A stretch of 64,000 bases of DNA from Streptomyces sp. CC228A (GTDB lineage: Bacteria > Actinomycetota > Actinomycetes > Streptomycetales > Streptomycetaceae): positions 186,001-250,000 of the forward strand of contig NZ_JAJPUI010000003.1 in NCBI RefSeq assembly GCF_021390935.1, given 5' to 3'. Below, piece after piece: positions 17,924 to 26,174 of the stretch. Each line of letters opens with the position of its first letter. The first letter of the stretch is position 1. A program made the translations under genes and the position numbers. The notes beneath the pieces were generated by a model that was not told the DNA's origin, ran no database searches, and was given only the letters and a program-made list of their open reading frames with translations.

Positions 17924-18390
17924 GCGTCGCGCCTTTCCGGGGCGCGGCCGGCGCCCGAGTAGATACCGATCTTGTAGTCGAGGACGGCGAGGGTGTCCTG
18001 CAGTTCCGCGATGCGGGAGAGCACGTCCCTGCGGGTGGCTTCCAGGAGTTCCCGGCGTTCGTCGAAGGTGTGCTCGCCCCGGCGTACGAGGTCGGCGTAG
18101 CGCACCATCGCGGCGACGGACATGCCGGTCAGCCGCAGCTTTCCGACGAGGACGAGCCAGTCCAGGTCCCGGTTGGTGAACCGCCGCTGCCCTGTGGCGG
18201 AGCGGTCGACGTGCGGCATGAGGCCGATGCGCTCGTACCAGCGCAGGGTGTGGGCGGTGAGTCCCGTCCAGGCCGCGACCTCGCTGATGGTGTAGCGGTC
18301 CTGTCCGTCGGGCCGGGGGTGTGCGGGTGGTCGGTCCGCGCACGCGTCGGTGCGGGGGGTGGTCGTCGGAGTGCTGTCGATCACCGTCAT
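17920..18390 (-). CDS. MerR family transcriptional regulator (156 aa)
   Basis: Activator that remodels an overlong promoter spacer. The winged helix starts at about residue 35: YTISEVAAWTGLTAHTLRWY then ERIGLMPHVDRSATGQRRF; the coiled-coil dimerisation helix follows (RRELLEATRRDVLSRIAEL). It has no C-terminal cysteine cluster, so a metal sensor is unlikely. ATG 18390 follows GTGGAGGAC. First gene of an operon with the aldo/keto reductase; its own promoter has the hallmark MerR architecture. Confidence 0.93.
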   Translation of the reverse strand: MTVIDSTPTTTPRTDACADRPPAHPRPDGQDRYTISEVAAWTGLTAHTLRWYERIGLMPHVDRSATGQRRFTNRDLDWLVLVGKLRLTGMSVAAMVRYADLVRRGEHTFDERRELLEATRRDVLSRIAELQDTLAVLDYKIGIYSGAGRAPERRDA

Positions 18391-18397
18391 GTCCTCC

Positions 18398-18428
18398 ACG
18401 CTAGGAGGTTGGAGTGCACTCCAGGCAA
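18398..18428 (-). promoter_or_regulatory. MerR-type promoter with 19-bp spacer and operator
   Basis: Read leftwards: TTGCCT (-35, 18428-18423), a 19-bp spacer, TAGCGT (-10, 18403-18398). The spacer contains the perfect palindrome GGAGTGCACTCC (18411-18422). A 19-bp spacer with a dyad inside it is the signature of promoters activated by MerR proteins, and it drives the adjacent merR-like gene. Confidence 0.85.
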
Positions 18429-18460
18429 GGGCCGCCGGGCGAGCAAGTACGCTCGACGGC

Positions 18461-19285
18461 ATGCAGAGCCTGGCGTTGATCGAGAACTGGCCCGTACCCG
18501 CCGCCGCGGCGGCCGTCGTACGTGCGGACGGCGCGGTGGCCGGGTCCCGCGGCCCGACGGACCGGCGGTTCCCGCTGGCCTCGGTGACGAAGCCGCTGGC
18601 GGCGTACGCGGTGCTGGTCGCCTACGAGGAGGGCGCGGTCGAGCTCGACGAGCCGGCCGGGCCGGAGGGCTCCACCGTGCGCCACCTGCTGGCGCACACC
18701 TCGGGGCTGGCGTTCGACGAGCAGCGGGTCATGGCGGCGCCCGGTACCCGGCGGATCTACTCCAACACCGGGTTCGAGGTACTGGCGGACCATGTGGCGA
18801 AGGCCGCGGACATCCCGTTCGGGGAGTATCTGCGCCAGGCGGTGCTGGAGCCGCTGGGCATGACGCAGACGACGCTGGAGGGGTCTCCGGCGAAGGACGG
18901 GGTGTCGACCGTCGACGACCTCGTACGGTTCGCGGCGGAGGTCCAGGCGCCGAGGCTGCTGGATCCGCGGACCGTCCTGGAGGCCATGACGGTCGTCCAC
19001 CCCGGCCTGACCGGCGTCCTGCCCGGATACGGCCACCAGAAGCCGAACGACTGGGGGCTCGGCTTCGAGATCAGGGATGGCAAGTCACCGCACTGGACGG
19101 GGGTTTCCTCGTCCCCGCGCACCTTCGGCCACTTCGGCCAGTCCGGGACGTTCCTGTGGGTCGACCCGGACGCCGGGGCGGCGTGCGTGGCCCTGACGGA
19201 CCGGGCGTTCGGCCCCTGGGCCGTCGAGGCGTGGCCGCCCTTCACGGACGCGGTCCTCGCGGAGCTGCGCGGCGCCGGCGCCTGA
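18461..19285 (+). CDS. Serine hydrolase, beta-lactamase class C-like (274 aa)
   Basis: Penicillin-binding-fold hydrolase or esterase without signal peptide. Motifs: SVTK (SxxK nucleophile, about residue 43), YSN at IYSNTGFE (second motif) and HFGQSGT near residue 225 (KTG-equivalent, here HxG). Slightly short for the class but all three motifs are present. The gene starts 33 nt beyond the MerR promoter -35 and is divergent from it. ATG 18461 has no strong ribosome site. Substrate unknown; cytoplasmic. Confidence 0.87.
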   Translation: MQSLALIENWPVPAAAAAVVRADGAVAGSRGPTDRRFPLASVTKPLAAYAVLVAYEEGAVELDEPAGPEGSTVRHLLAHTSGLAFDEQRVMAAPGTRRIYSNTGFEVLADHVAKAADIPFGEYLRQAVLEPLGMTQTTLEGSPAKDGVSTVDDLVRFAAEVQAPRLLDPRTVLEAMTVVHPGLTGVLPGYGHQKPNDWGLGFEIRDGKSPHWTGVSSSPRTFGHFGQSGTFLWVDPDAGAACVALTDRAFGPWAVEAWPPFTDAVLAELRGAGA

Positions 19286-19652
19286 ACACGGCGAGCAGCA
19301 GTCCCCCCTCGACGCTCCCCTCCGGGCGCGGCGGGGGAGCCCGAACCCCTCGGCATGGGCGGCCGCCCTTCAGCCGTCCCCGGGCCACCCTGGGGCAGCG
19401 CAGCCGTCGGCGGCAGCGGCCGCCCTCCGCCGCCCTTCCGCCCGCCGTACCTGCGCCCCCGCGCTGCCCGCCGCGGGCAGCGCGCCCGCCGCCGTGGGGC
19501 ATGGGCGCACCGATGCGCCGGCACTCCGCGGGCGGACCGCCCCCGGGACGCGCCGGGGGGACCATCCCACCCGGCCCCCGGCCGGTGCCGCCCCGCCGCC
19601 ACCCGCGACCAGAGAACGCCGCCCCGCCCCCGGAGGGCGCCGCCGCAGTGGA
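19286..19652. other. Gene-free stretch with one hairpin
   Basis: 367 nt between convergent genes. A perfect 11-bp hairpin, CGCGCTGCCCG / CGGGCAGCGCG with a 3-nt loop (19460-19484), could stop transcription from both sides. The remainder is extremely GC-rich and shows no protein or RNA I recognise. Confidence 0.5.
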
Positions 19653-20327
19653 TCAGGCGGGCGAGCCCATCGCCCACGCGAGGATCTCGGCCGGTTCCGT
19701 CGCGGTCAGCTCCAGCCCGCGGGCGCCGGTGATCCGGGCCGCGTCGCCCGGGCCGAGCCCGCGCCCGTCGAGCTCCGCGCGGCCGCGTACGACGTGGACG
19801 TACAGGAAGTCGCCGTCCGGGAGGGGCGTGCGCTCGCCGGCGGCCGGGCGCCGCACGTGCAGGACGGCTCCCGCGGCGGGCACGGCGTGGGACGCGGTGC
19901 CGGCGGGGCCGGGCACGTGGGCGTACGACGGTTCGCCGCCCGGCTCGCGCGGCGCCAGCCACATCTGAACGAAGGTCAGCGGCACGGTGCCGTCGTTCCG
20001 TTCCACGTGCCGCACGCCCGCGGCGGCGCTCAGGTGCTGGAGGCCGCCGGGCCGGACGACGGTCTCGTGCCCCGCGGAGTCCCGGTGCGTCAGCTCGCCC
20101 TCCACCACCCAGGTGACGATCTCGGTGTGGCTGTGCGGATGCTCCTCGAAGCCCGCGCCTGGCGCGAGCCGCTCCTCGTTGCAGGCGATGAGCGCGCCGA
20201 AGCGGATGTTGTCCGGGTCGTAGTGGGGCCCGAAGGAGAAGGCGTGCCGGGTGTCGATCCCGGCTGCCGGGTCGCCGCCGGGGTAGCGGTCCCCCGCCCT
20301 GTGCAGGGCCAGCTGCGTGTACGTCAC
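19653..20327 (-). CDS. Pirin family protein (224 aa)
   Basis: Cupin-fold protein of the pirin/YhaK group (some are quercetinases, others redox-sensitive regulators). The metal-binding cupin motif is HPHSHTEIVTWVVEGELTH (about residues 60-78), with a RPGGLQHLSAAAGVRHVE second segment; the C-terminal cupin half lacks metal ligands, as in YhaK. GTG 20327 follows GGTGGGTCC and gives a normal length. Divergent from fasR, 123 nt apart. Substrate not deducible. Confidence 0.9.
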   Translation of the reverse strand: MTYTQLALHRAGDRYPGGDPAAGIDTRHAFSFGPHYDPDNIRFGALIACNEERLAPGAGFEEHPHSHTEIVTWVVEGELTHRDSAGHETVVRPGGLQHLSAAAGVRHVERNDGTVPLTFVQMWLAPREPGGEPSYAHVPGPAGTASHAVPAAGAVLHVRRPAAGERTPLPDGDFLYVHVVRGRAELDGRGLGPGDAARITGARGLELTATEPAEILAWAMGSPA

Positions 20328-20450
20328 GGACCCACCGTAGACGCCGCACGTGGTGCGGCCGCCTTCCGCCCGCCGGGGGCAGAGCAGGGCAGAAGGGACA
20401 ACGGTGGACCGGCTGGGCAGGCTGCCGTCCCGATAAGGCAGTCTTGTTCC

Positions 20451-21635
20451 GTGCCTGATCCCGCAGCAAACGACGCCCACCCGCACGCGGCGACCCTGAA
20501 GCGCCTGGAGCAGTCCTCCGGGCGGCTGGCCGCGAGCGCCATCGCCCGCATGGACGAGACACTGCCGTGGTACAGGGCGATGCCTCCGGAGAACCGGTCC
20601 TGGATCGGCCTGGTGGCGCAGGCCGGTATCGCGGCCTTCACCGAGTGGTTCCGGCATCCGGAGACCCCCCAGGCCATCTCCACCGACGTGTTCGGGACCG
20701 CGCCCCGCGAGCTGACCAGGGCGATCACGCTGCGGCAGACCGTGGAGATGGTGCGCACCACCATCGAGGTGATGGAGTCGGCGATCGAGGAGGTCGCCGC
20801 GCCGGGCGACGAGGCGGTGCTCCGCGAAGCCCTGCTGGTGTACGCCCGCGAGATCGCCTTCGCGACCGCGCAGGTGTACGCCCAGGCCGCCGAGGCGCGC
20901 GGCGCGTGGGACGCCCGCCTGGAGTCCCTCGTGGTGAACGCGGTGCTGTCGGGCGAGGCGGACGAGGGTGCGGTCAGCCGGGCCGCGGCCCTCGGTTGGA
21001 ACTCGCCGGAGCACGTGTGCGTGATCCTCGGCACCGCCCCGGACGGTGACAGCGAGCTGACGGTGGAGGCGATCCGGCGCGCCGCCCGCCACGCGAAGCT
21101 CCAGGTGCTCACCGGGGTGCTGGGGGACCGCCTCGTGGTGATCGCGGGCGGCAGCGACAACCCGCTGGCGGTCGCCAAGGCGCTGATCGGGCCGTACGCC
21201 GCCGGCCCGGTGGTGGCCGGGCCCGTGGTCTCGGACCTGCAGACGGCGACGCGGTCCGCCCAGGCGGCGGCGGCCGGCCTGAAGGCCTGTTCCGCCTGGC
21301 AGGACGCGCCGCGCCCGGTGCTGGCGGACGATCTGCTGCCGGAGCGGGCGATCGCCTCCGATCCGACTGCCCGGGAGCAGTTGGTGGAGGAGATCTACAG
21401 ACCGCTGAAGGAAGCGGGCTCGGCCCTGCTGGAGACACTGAGTGTGTATCTGGAGCAGGCGAGCAGCCTGGAGGGCGCGGCGCGGATGTTGTTCGTCCAC
21501 CCCAACACCGTGCGCTACCGCCTCCGCCGTGTGACCGACGTCACCGGCTGGTCACCCTCCGATGTCCGCTCGGCTTTCACGCTGCGGATCGCGCTCATTC
21601 TGGGGCGCTTGGCCGACGCGGACGGCCAGCTCTAG
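20451..21635 (+). CDS. fasR: PucR-type regulator of fatty acid biosynthesis, FasR-like (394 aa)
   Basis: Transcriptional activator of the downstream fabD-fabH-acpP-fabF operon in streptomycetes. The C-terminal PucR helix-turn-helix is clear: YLEQASSLEGAARMLFVHPN then TVRYRLRRV (about residues 330-365). The middle is a degenerate GGDEF-like regulator domain (residues 160-290). GTG 20451 is the start that matches the family's short N-terminus (PDPAANDAHPH). Position directly before fabD supports the FasR assignment, which rests on established work on this locus in S. coelicolor. Confidence 0.92.
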   Translation: MPDPAANDAHPHAATLKRLEQSSGRLAASAIARMDETLPWYRAMPPENRSWIGLVAQAGIAAFTEWFRHPETPQAISTDVFGTAPRELTRAITLRQTVEMVRTTIEVMESAIEEVAAPGDEAVLREALLVYAREIAFATAQVYAQAAEARGAWDARLESLVVNAVLSGEADEGAVSRAAALGWNSPEHVCVILGTAPDGDSELTVEAIRRAARHAKLQVLTGVLGDRLVVIAGGSDNPLAVAKALIGPYAAGPVVAGPVVSDLQTATRSAQAAAAGLKACSAWQDAPRPVLADDLLPERAIASDPTAREQLVEEIYRPLKEAGSALLETLSVYLEQASSLEGAARMLFVHPNTVRYRLRRVTDVTGWSPSDVRSAFTLRIALILGRLADADGQL

Positions 21636-21636
21636 T

Positions 21637-21713
21637 CTTTTGTGGGGGATCAACAATTCGTCCGACGGTTCTTCGTCCCAGTCCCCACGGGCGCCACGGA
21701 CCGTCCACAAGAG
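21637..21713 (+). promoter_or_regulatory. fabD promoter region with imperfect inverted repeat
   Basis: CTTTTGTGG (21637-21645) and CCACAAGAG (21705-21713) are inverted with one mismatch and flank the likely promoter of the fatty acid operon. It is a possible FasR or operon-regulatory site; I could not check it against a known FasR consensus. Confidence 0.35.
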
Positions 21714-21724
21714 AGAGTGTGAGG

Positions 21725-22654
21725 GTGCTCGTACTCGTCGCTCCCGGCCAGGGTGCTCAGACCCCTGGCTTCCTGACTCCCTGGCTCGACCTCCCCGGGG
21801 CCGCCGACCGTCTCGGCGCCTGGTCCGAGGAGCTGGGCCTGGACCTCGTCCACTACGGCACGAAGGCCGACGCGGAGGAGATCCGCGACACGGCGGTCGC
21901 GCAGCCGCTGCTGGTCGCGGCCGGGCTGCTGTCCGCCGCGGCACTGGGTGACATCGCGCCGGACGCGGTCGCGGGCCACAGCGTCGGCGAGATCACCGCG
22001 GCGGCGTTCGCGGGGGTCCTGGACGACACGGCCGCGCTCCGCCTGGTGCGCGCCCGCGGCCTGGCGATGGCCGAGGCCGCCGCCGTCACCCGTACCGGGA
22101 TGTCGGCGCTGCTCGGCGGCTCGCCCGAGACCACCGTCCCGCACCTGGAGAAGCTGGGCCTGACCCCGGCGAACGTCAACGGCGCGGGTCAGATCGTGGC
22201 CGCCGGCACGCTGGAGCAGCTGGCGGCGCTGGAGGCCGACAAGCCCGAGGGCGTCCGCCGCGTGGTGCCCCTCACCGTGGCCGGCGCGTTCCACACGCAC
22301 CACATGGCTCCGGCCGTGGCGAAGCTGGAGGAGGCCGCGAAGGCCCTCACCCCGGCCGACCCGAAGGTTCCGTACGTCTCCAACAAGGACGGCGAGACCG
22401 TCGCCTCGGGTGCCGACGTCGTCACCCGTCTCGTGGGGCAGGTCGCCAACCCGGTCCGCTGGGACCTGTGCATGGAAACGTTCCAGCGGCTCGGCGCGAC
22501 CGCGCTCGTCGAGGTGTGCCCGGGCGGCACGCTGACCGGTATCGCCAAGCGGGCCCTCCCGGGGGTCCGGACGCTCGCCCTGAAGACCCCCGACGACCTG
22601 GACGCGGCCCGCGAGCTCATCGCCGAGCACGCCGGCGCCGACGCCGCCGCGTGA
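21725..22654 (+). CDS. fabD: Malonyl-CoA:ACP transacylase (309 aa)
   Basis: Loads malonyl units onto ACP for type II fatty acid synthesis. Motifs: VLVAPGQGAQTPGF at the start, GHSVGEI (nucleophile Ser about residue 88), and the downstream AFHTHHM with the catalytic His. I prefer GTG 21725 to the GTG six bases earlier because it leaves AGAGAG at 8 nt spacing and matches the family N-terminus. First gene of the fab operon; fabH follows after 35 nt. Confidence 0.96.
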   Translation: MLVLVAPGQGAQTPGFLTPWLDLPGAADRLGAWSEELGLDLVHYGTKADAEEIRDTAVAQPLLVAAGLLSAAALGDIAPDAVAGHSVGEITAAAFAGVLDDTAALRLVRARGLAMAEAAAVTRTGMSALLGGSPETTVPHLEKLGLTPANVNGAGQIVAAGTLEQLAALEADKPEGVRRVVPLTVAGAFHTHHMAPAVAKLEEAAKALTPADPKVPYVSNKDGETVASGADVVTRLVGQVANPVRWDLCMETFQRLGATALVEVCPGGTLTGIAKRALPGVRTLALKTPDDLDAARELIAEHAGADAAA

Positions 22655-22689
22655 CGACCGGGACGACCGAGCAAGGAGCCGTAGAGAGC

Positions 22690-23691
22690 ATGGCGAAGAT
22701 CAGGCCCAGCAAAGGCGCCCCGTACGCGCGCATCATGGGTGTCGGCGGCTACCGTCCCACCCGCGTCGTGCCCAACGAGGTGATCCTGGAGAAGATCGAC
22801 TCGTCCGACGAGTGGATCCGCTCGCGCTCCGGCATCGCCACGCGCCACTGGGCGTCCCCCGAGGAGACGGTGACCGCGATGTCGGTGGAGGCGGCCGGCA
22901 AGGCCCTCGCCGACGCCGGGCTGACTCCGGAGCAGATCGGCGCGGTCGTCGTCTCCACCGTGTCCCACTTCAAGCAGACCCCGGCCGTGGCCACCGAGAT
23001 CGCGGACCGCATCGGGGCGCACAGGCCCGCGGCGTTCGACATCTCGGCGGGCTGTGCGGGCTTCGGCTACGGGCTGACCCTGGCCAAGGGGATGGTCGTC
23101 GAGGGCTCGGCGGAGTACGTGCTGGTCATCGGCGTGGAGCGGCTCAGCGACCTCACCGACCTGGAGGACCGCGCGACGGCCTTCCTGTTCGGTGACGGCG
23201 CCGGCGCCGTGATCGTCGGCCCGTCGAAGGAGCCGGCCATCGGCCCGACGGTCTGGGGCTCCGAGGGCGACAAGTCGGAGACCATCAAGCAGACCGTGCC
23301 GTGGACGGACTACCGCGACGGCACCGTCGACAAGTTCCCCGCGATCACGCAGGAGGGCCAGGCGGTCTTCCGCTGGGCCGTCTTCGAGATGGCGAAGGTC
23401 GCGCAGCAGGCCCTCGACGCGGCCGGCATCAGCCCGGCCGACCTGGACGTCTTCATCCCGCACCAGGCCAACATGCGGATCATCGACTCGATGGTGAAGA
23501 CCCTCAAGCTGCCGGAGCACGTCACGGTCGCCCGTGACGTGGAGACCACCGGCAACACCTCGGCCGCCTCGATCCCGCTCGCGATGGAGCGGCTCCTGGC
23601 GACCGGGCAGGCGAAGAGCGGTGACACCGCGCTCGTCATCGGCTTCGGGGCGGGTCTCGTCTACGCCGCGACGGTCGTTACCCTCCCCTAG
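22690..23691 (+). CDS. fabH: 3-oxoacyl-ACP synthase III (333 aa)
   Basis: Initiates fatty acid synthesis by condensing an acyl-CoA primer with malonyl-ACP; in streptomycetes it accepts branched primers. The catalytic triad is visible: Cys122 in SAGCAGFGYG, His258 in IPHQAN, Asn289 in TTGNTSAAS. The product is full length; ATG 22690 lies 13 nt after AAGGAG with GAGAG closer. Second gene of the operon. Confidence 0.96.
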   Translation: MAKIRPSKGAPYARIMGVGGYRPTRVVPNEVILEKIDSSDEWIRSRSGIATRHWASPEETVTAMSVEAAGKALADAGLTPEQIGAVVVSTVSHFKQTPAVATEIADRIGAHRPAAFDISAGCAGFGYGLTLAKGMVVEGSAEYVLVIGVERLSDLTDLEDRATAFLFGDGAGAVIVGPSKEPAIGPTVWGSEGDKSETIKQTVPWTDYRDGTVDKFPAITQEGQAVFRWAVFEMAKVAQQALDAAGISPADLDVFIPHQANMRIIDSMVKTLKLPEHVTVARDVETTGNTSAASIPLAMERLLATGQAKSGDTALVIGFGAGLVYAATVVTLP

Positions 23692-23784
23692 GGCACCGTG
23701 CGGATCTTCCGCGGGGTCGACCCGACAGTCCAGCCTCTGAGAAACCCAGAGCTACACACCGCTACACATTGAAGGAGCGCCACC

Positions 23785-24033
23785 ATGGCCGCCACGCAGC
23801 AGGAGATCCTCGAGGGTCTCGCCGAGATCGTCAACGAGATCGCCGGTATCCCGACGGAGGACGTCGAGCTGGGCAAGTCCTTCACCGACGACCTGGACGT
23901 CGACTCGCTGTCCATGGTCGAGGTCGTCGTCGCCGCCGAGGAGCGCTTCGAGGTGAAGATCCCGGACGAGGACGTCAAGGACCTCAAGACCGTGGGCGAC
24001 GCTGTCGACTACATCCTCAAGCACCAGGCTTGA
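23785..24033 (+). CDS. acpP: Acyl carrier protein (82 aa)
   Basis: Carries acyl chains on 4'-phosphopantetheine. The attachment Ser41 lies in the canonical DSLS motif within DDLDVDSLSMVEVV; overall acidic, four-helix pattern and normal length. ATG 23785 is served by a strong site, GAAGGAGCGCCACC. The 93-nt gap after fabH could hold an extra promoter to raise ACP expression. Confidence 0.98.
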   Translation: MAATQQEILEGLAEIVNEIAGIPTEDVELGKSFTDDLDVDSLSMVEVVVAAEERFEVKIPDEDVKDLKTVGDAVDYILKHQA

Positions 24034-24097
24034 TTCGGTTCGCCACCCGGCGGTGGCGCCGCTCGCCTTACCTCTGACACGTGGAGAGAGAATTCCT

Positions 24098-25360
24098 GTG
24101 AGCTCGACCAATCGCACCGTGGTCGTCACCGGTATCGGCGCAACCACACCGCTGGGTGGCGACTCCGCCTCGACCTGGGAGGGTCTGCTGGCGGGACGCT
24201 CCGGCGTGCGCCCCCTGGAGGGGGAGCGCTTCGCCGACCTGCCCGTCAGCATCGCCGCCCGGGTGGCGGTCGAACCCGCCGAGGTCCTGCCGCGGCCGCT
24301 GGCCCGCAAGCTGGACCGGTCGGCGCAGTTCGCGCTGATCGCCGCACGCGAGGCGTGGGCCGACGCCGGTTTCACCGCCCCGGCGGGCGAGGACGCCGCG
24401 GTGCGCCCCGAGCGGCTCGGCTCCGTCATCGCCTCCGGCATCGGCGGCGTGACGACGCTCCTCGACCAGTACGACGTGCTGAAGGAGAAGGGCTCGCGCC
24501 GGGTCTCCCCGCACACCGTGCCCATGCTCATGCCGAACAGCCCCTCCGCCAACGTCGGCCTGGAGGTGAACGCCCAGGCGGGCGTGCACACCCCGGTGTC
24601 GGCGTGCGCGTCGGGCGCCGAGGCCATCGGCTACGCCGTCGAGATGATCCGCACCGGCCGGGCCGACGTGGTCGTGGCGGGCGGCACCGAGGCGGCCATC
24701 CACCCGCTGCCCATCGCGGCGTTCGCCAACATGATGGCGATGTCGAAGAACAACGACGAGCCCGAGAAGGCCTCCCGCCCGTACGACAAGGCCCGTGACG
24801 GCTTCGTGCTGGGCGAGGGCGCCGGTGTGGTCGTCCTGGAGTCGGCCGAGCACGCCGCCGCGCGCGGCGCCCGCGTGTACTGCGAGGCGCTGGGCCAGGG
24901 CCTGTCCGCCGACAGCCACCACATCGCCCAGCCGGAGCCGACGGGCCGCGGCATCGCCGCCGCCCTGCAGCACCTGCTGGACGGCACGGACCTGAAGCCG
25001 TCGGAGGTCGTGCACCTGAACGCGCACGCCACGTCGACCCCGCAGGGCGACGTCGCGGAGATCAAGGCCCTGCGCAAGGTGCTCGGCGACGATCTGGAGC
25101 ACGTGGCGATCTCCGCCACGAAGTCGATGACGGGTCACCTGCTGGGCGGCGCCGGCGGCATCGAGACCGTCGCCACGGTCCTGGCGCTGCACCACCGCAC
25201 GGCTCCGCCGACCATCAACGTCGACGAGCTGGACGAGGAGGTCGACGCCGACATCGTGCGCGGCGAGGCCCGAGCGCTGCCCGAGGGCACGATCGCGGCG
25301 CTGAACAACTCGTTCGGCTTCGGCGGCCACAACGTGGTGCTGGCGTTCCGTTCCGTCTGA
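24098..25360 (+). CDS. fabF: 3-oxoacyl-ACP synthase II (420 aa)
   Basis: Elongating condensing enzyme of type II fatty acid synthesis. Thiolase-fold motifs: Cys170 in PVSACASGAEAIG, His in NAHATSTPQGD and His in KSMTGHLLGGAGG, plus the C-terminal NNSFGFGGHN. GTG 24098 follows GTGGAGAGAGAATTCCT. Last gene of the operon; a strong hairpin follows within 25 nt. Confidence 0.97.
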   Translation: MSSTNRTVVVTGIGATTPLGGDSASTWEGLLAGRSGVRPLEGERFADLPVSIAARVAVEPAEVLPRPLARKLDRSAQFALIAAREAWADAGFTAPAGEDAAVRPERLGSVIASGIGGVTTLLDQYDVLKEKGSRRVSPHTVPMLMPNSPSANVGLEVNAQAGVHTPVSACASGAEAIGYAVEMIRTGRADVVVAGGTEAAIHPLPIAAFANMMAMSKNNDEPEKASRPYDKARDGFVLGEGAGVVVLESAEHAAARGARVYCEALGQGLSADSHHIAQPEPTGRGIAAALQHLLDGTDLKPSEVVHLNAHATSTPQGDVAEIKALRKVLGDDLEHVAISATKSMTGHLLGGAGGIETVATVLALHHRTAPPTINVDELDEEVDADIVRGEARALPEGTIAALNNSFGFGGHNVVLAFRSV

Positions 25361-25382
25361 CGGCCCGCCAGGCGCTCTCCCA

Positions 25383-25430
25383 GGGCATGAGTGAGGCCCC
25401 CGCCGGAAGGCGGGGGCCTCACTCATGCCC
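25383..25430. terminator. Bidirectional terminator between fabF and DUF3145 gene
   Basis: A perfect 22-bp stem (left arm 25383-25404, right arm 25409-25430) with a GGAA tetraloop. The stem core reads GAGGCCCCCGCC / GGCGGGGGCCTC. It sits between convergent genes and can stop both. Confidence 0.95.
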
Positions 25431-25487
25431 TCAGCCGGAGCTGCTTCCCGGGCGTGGCTCAGGGCCGCACACGACGCTTCCGTACGC

Positions 25488-25982
25488 TCAGACCACCTGG
25501 TGCAGCCACCGCACCGGGGCGCCCTCGCCGGCATAGCGGAAGGGCTCCAGCTCGTCGTCCCAGGGCTTGCCGAGCAGTTTGGCGATCTCCGCCTCCAGCT
25601 GCGTCTCCCCCTGCGCGGAGCGGGCGAGCGCGGCGCGCAGCCGGTCCTCGGGGATCATGATGTCGCCGTGGATCCCGATGACCGCGTGGAAGATGCCCAG
25701 CTCGGGCGTGGCGCTGTAGCGCTCGCCCTCGGCCGCGGAGCAGGGCTCGGCGGTCACCTCGAAGCGCAGCATCTGCCAGCCGCGGAGCGCCGAGGCGAGT
25801 TTCGACGCGGTCCCCGGCTCGCCCTGCCAGGAGAACTCCGCTCTCCAGGTCCCCGGGGAGGCCGGCTGGCGGATCCAGTCGAGCTGGACCCTCGTGCCGA
25901 GCACTCCCGCCACCGCCCATTCGACGTGTGGGCACAGCGCGCGCGGCGCGGAGTGGACGTACAGGACTCCACGTGTCGTCAC
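25488..25982 (-). CDS. DUF3145 family protein (164 aa)
   Basis: Conserved actinobacterial protein of unknown function, always about 164 residues. Recognised by TTRGVLYVHSAPRALCPHVE, WQGEPGTASKLASALRGW, and the end DELEPFRYAGEGAPVRWLHQ. GTG 25982 follows GGAGGTCCCG exactly. Its place beside the fab operon is conserved as far as I recall, hinting at a link with lipid metabolism. Confidence 0.92.
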   Translation of the reverse strand: MTTRGVLYVHSAPRALCPHVEWAVAGVLGTRVQLDWIRQPASPGTWRAEFSWQGEPGTASKLASALRGWQMLRFEVTAEPCSAAEGERYSATPELGIFHAVIGIHGDIMIPEDRLRAALARSAQGETQLEAEIAKLLGKPWDDELEPFRYAGEGAPVRWLHQVV

Positions 25983-26174
25983 CGGGACCTCCAGTGTGGG
26001 ACGAGGTTCGCCTTTCCCAGCGGCCTCAGTAAACAGCATCGGGAGCGAAACTCCACAAAAGGGACAGCATGTGACGTGATGTAATTTACCGGAGCCGGTC
26101 GGCCAGGCGCCTCTGGTTCGACGGGGCAAAGCTATCGTGCGCCGGGGCGATTGGGATGACGTACGGTCGGTCCT

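Noticed and set aside
18070..19968. A long forward frame spanning the MerR and serine hydrolase genes
   Set aside because: It overlaps two well-supported genes in other frames and encodes arginine/glycine-rich sequence without motifs.
21719..21724. Earlier GTG start for fabD
   Set aside because: It would leave only one base between the purine-rich site and the start; the GTG six bases later fits better.
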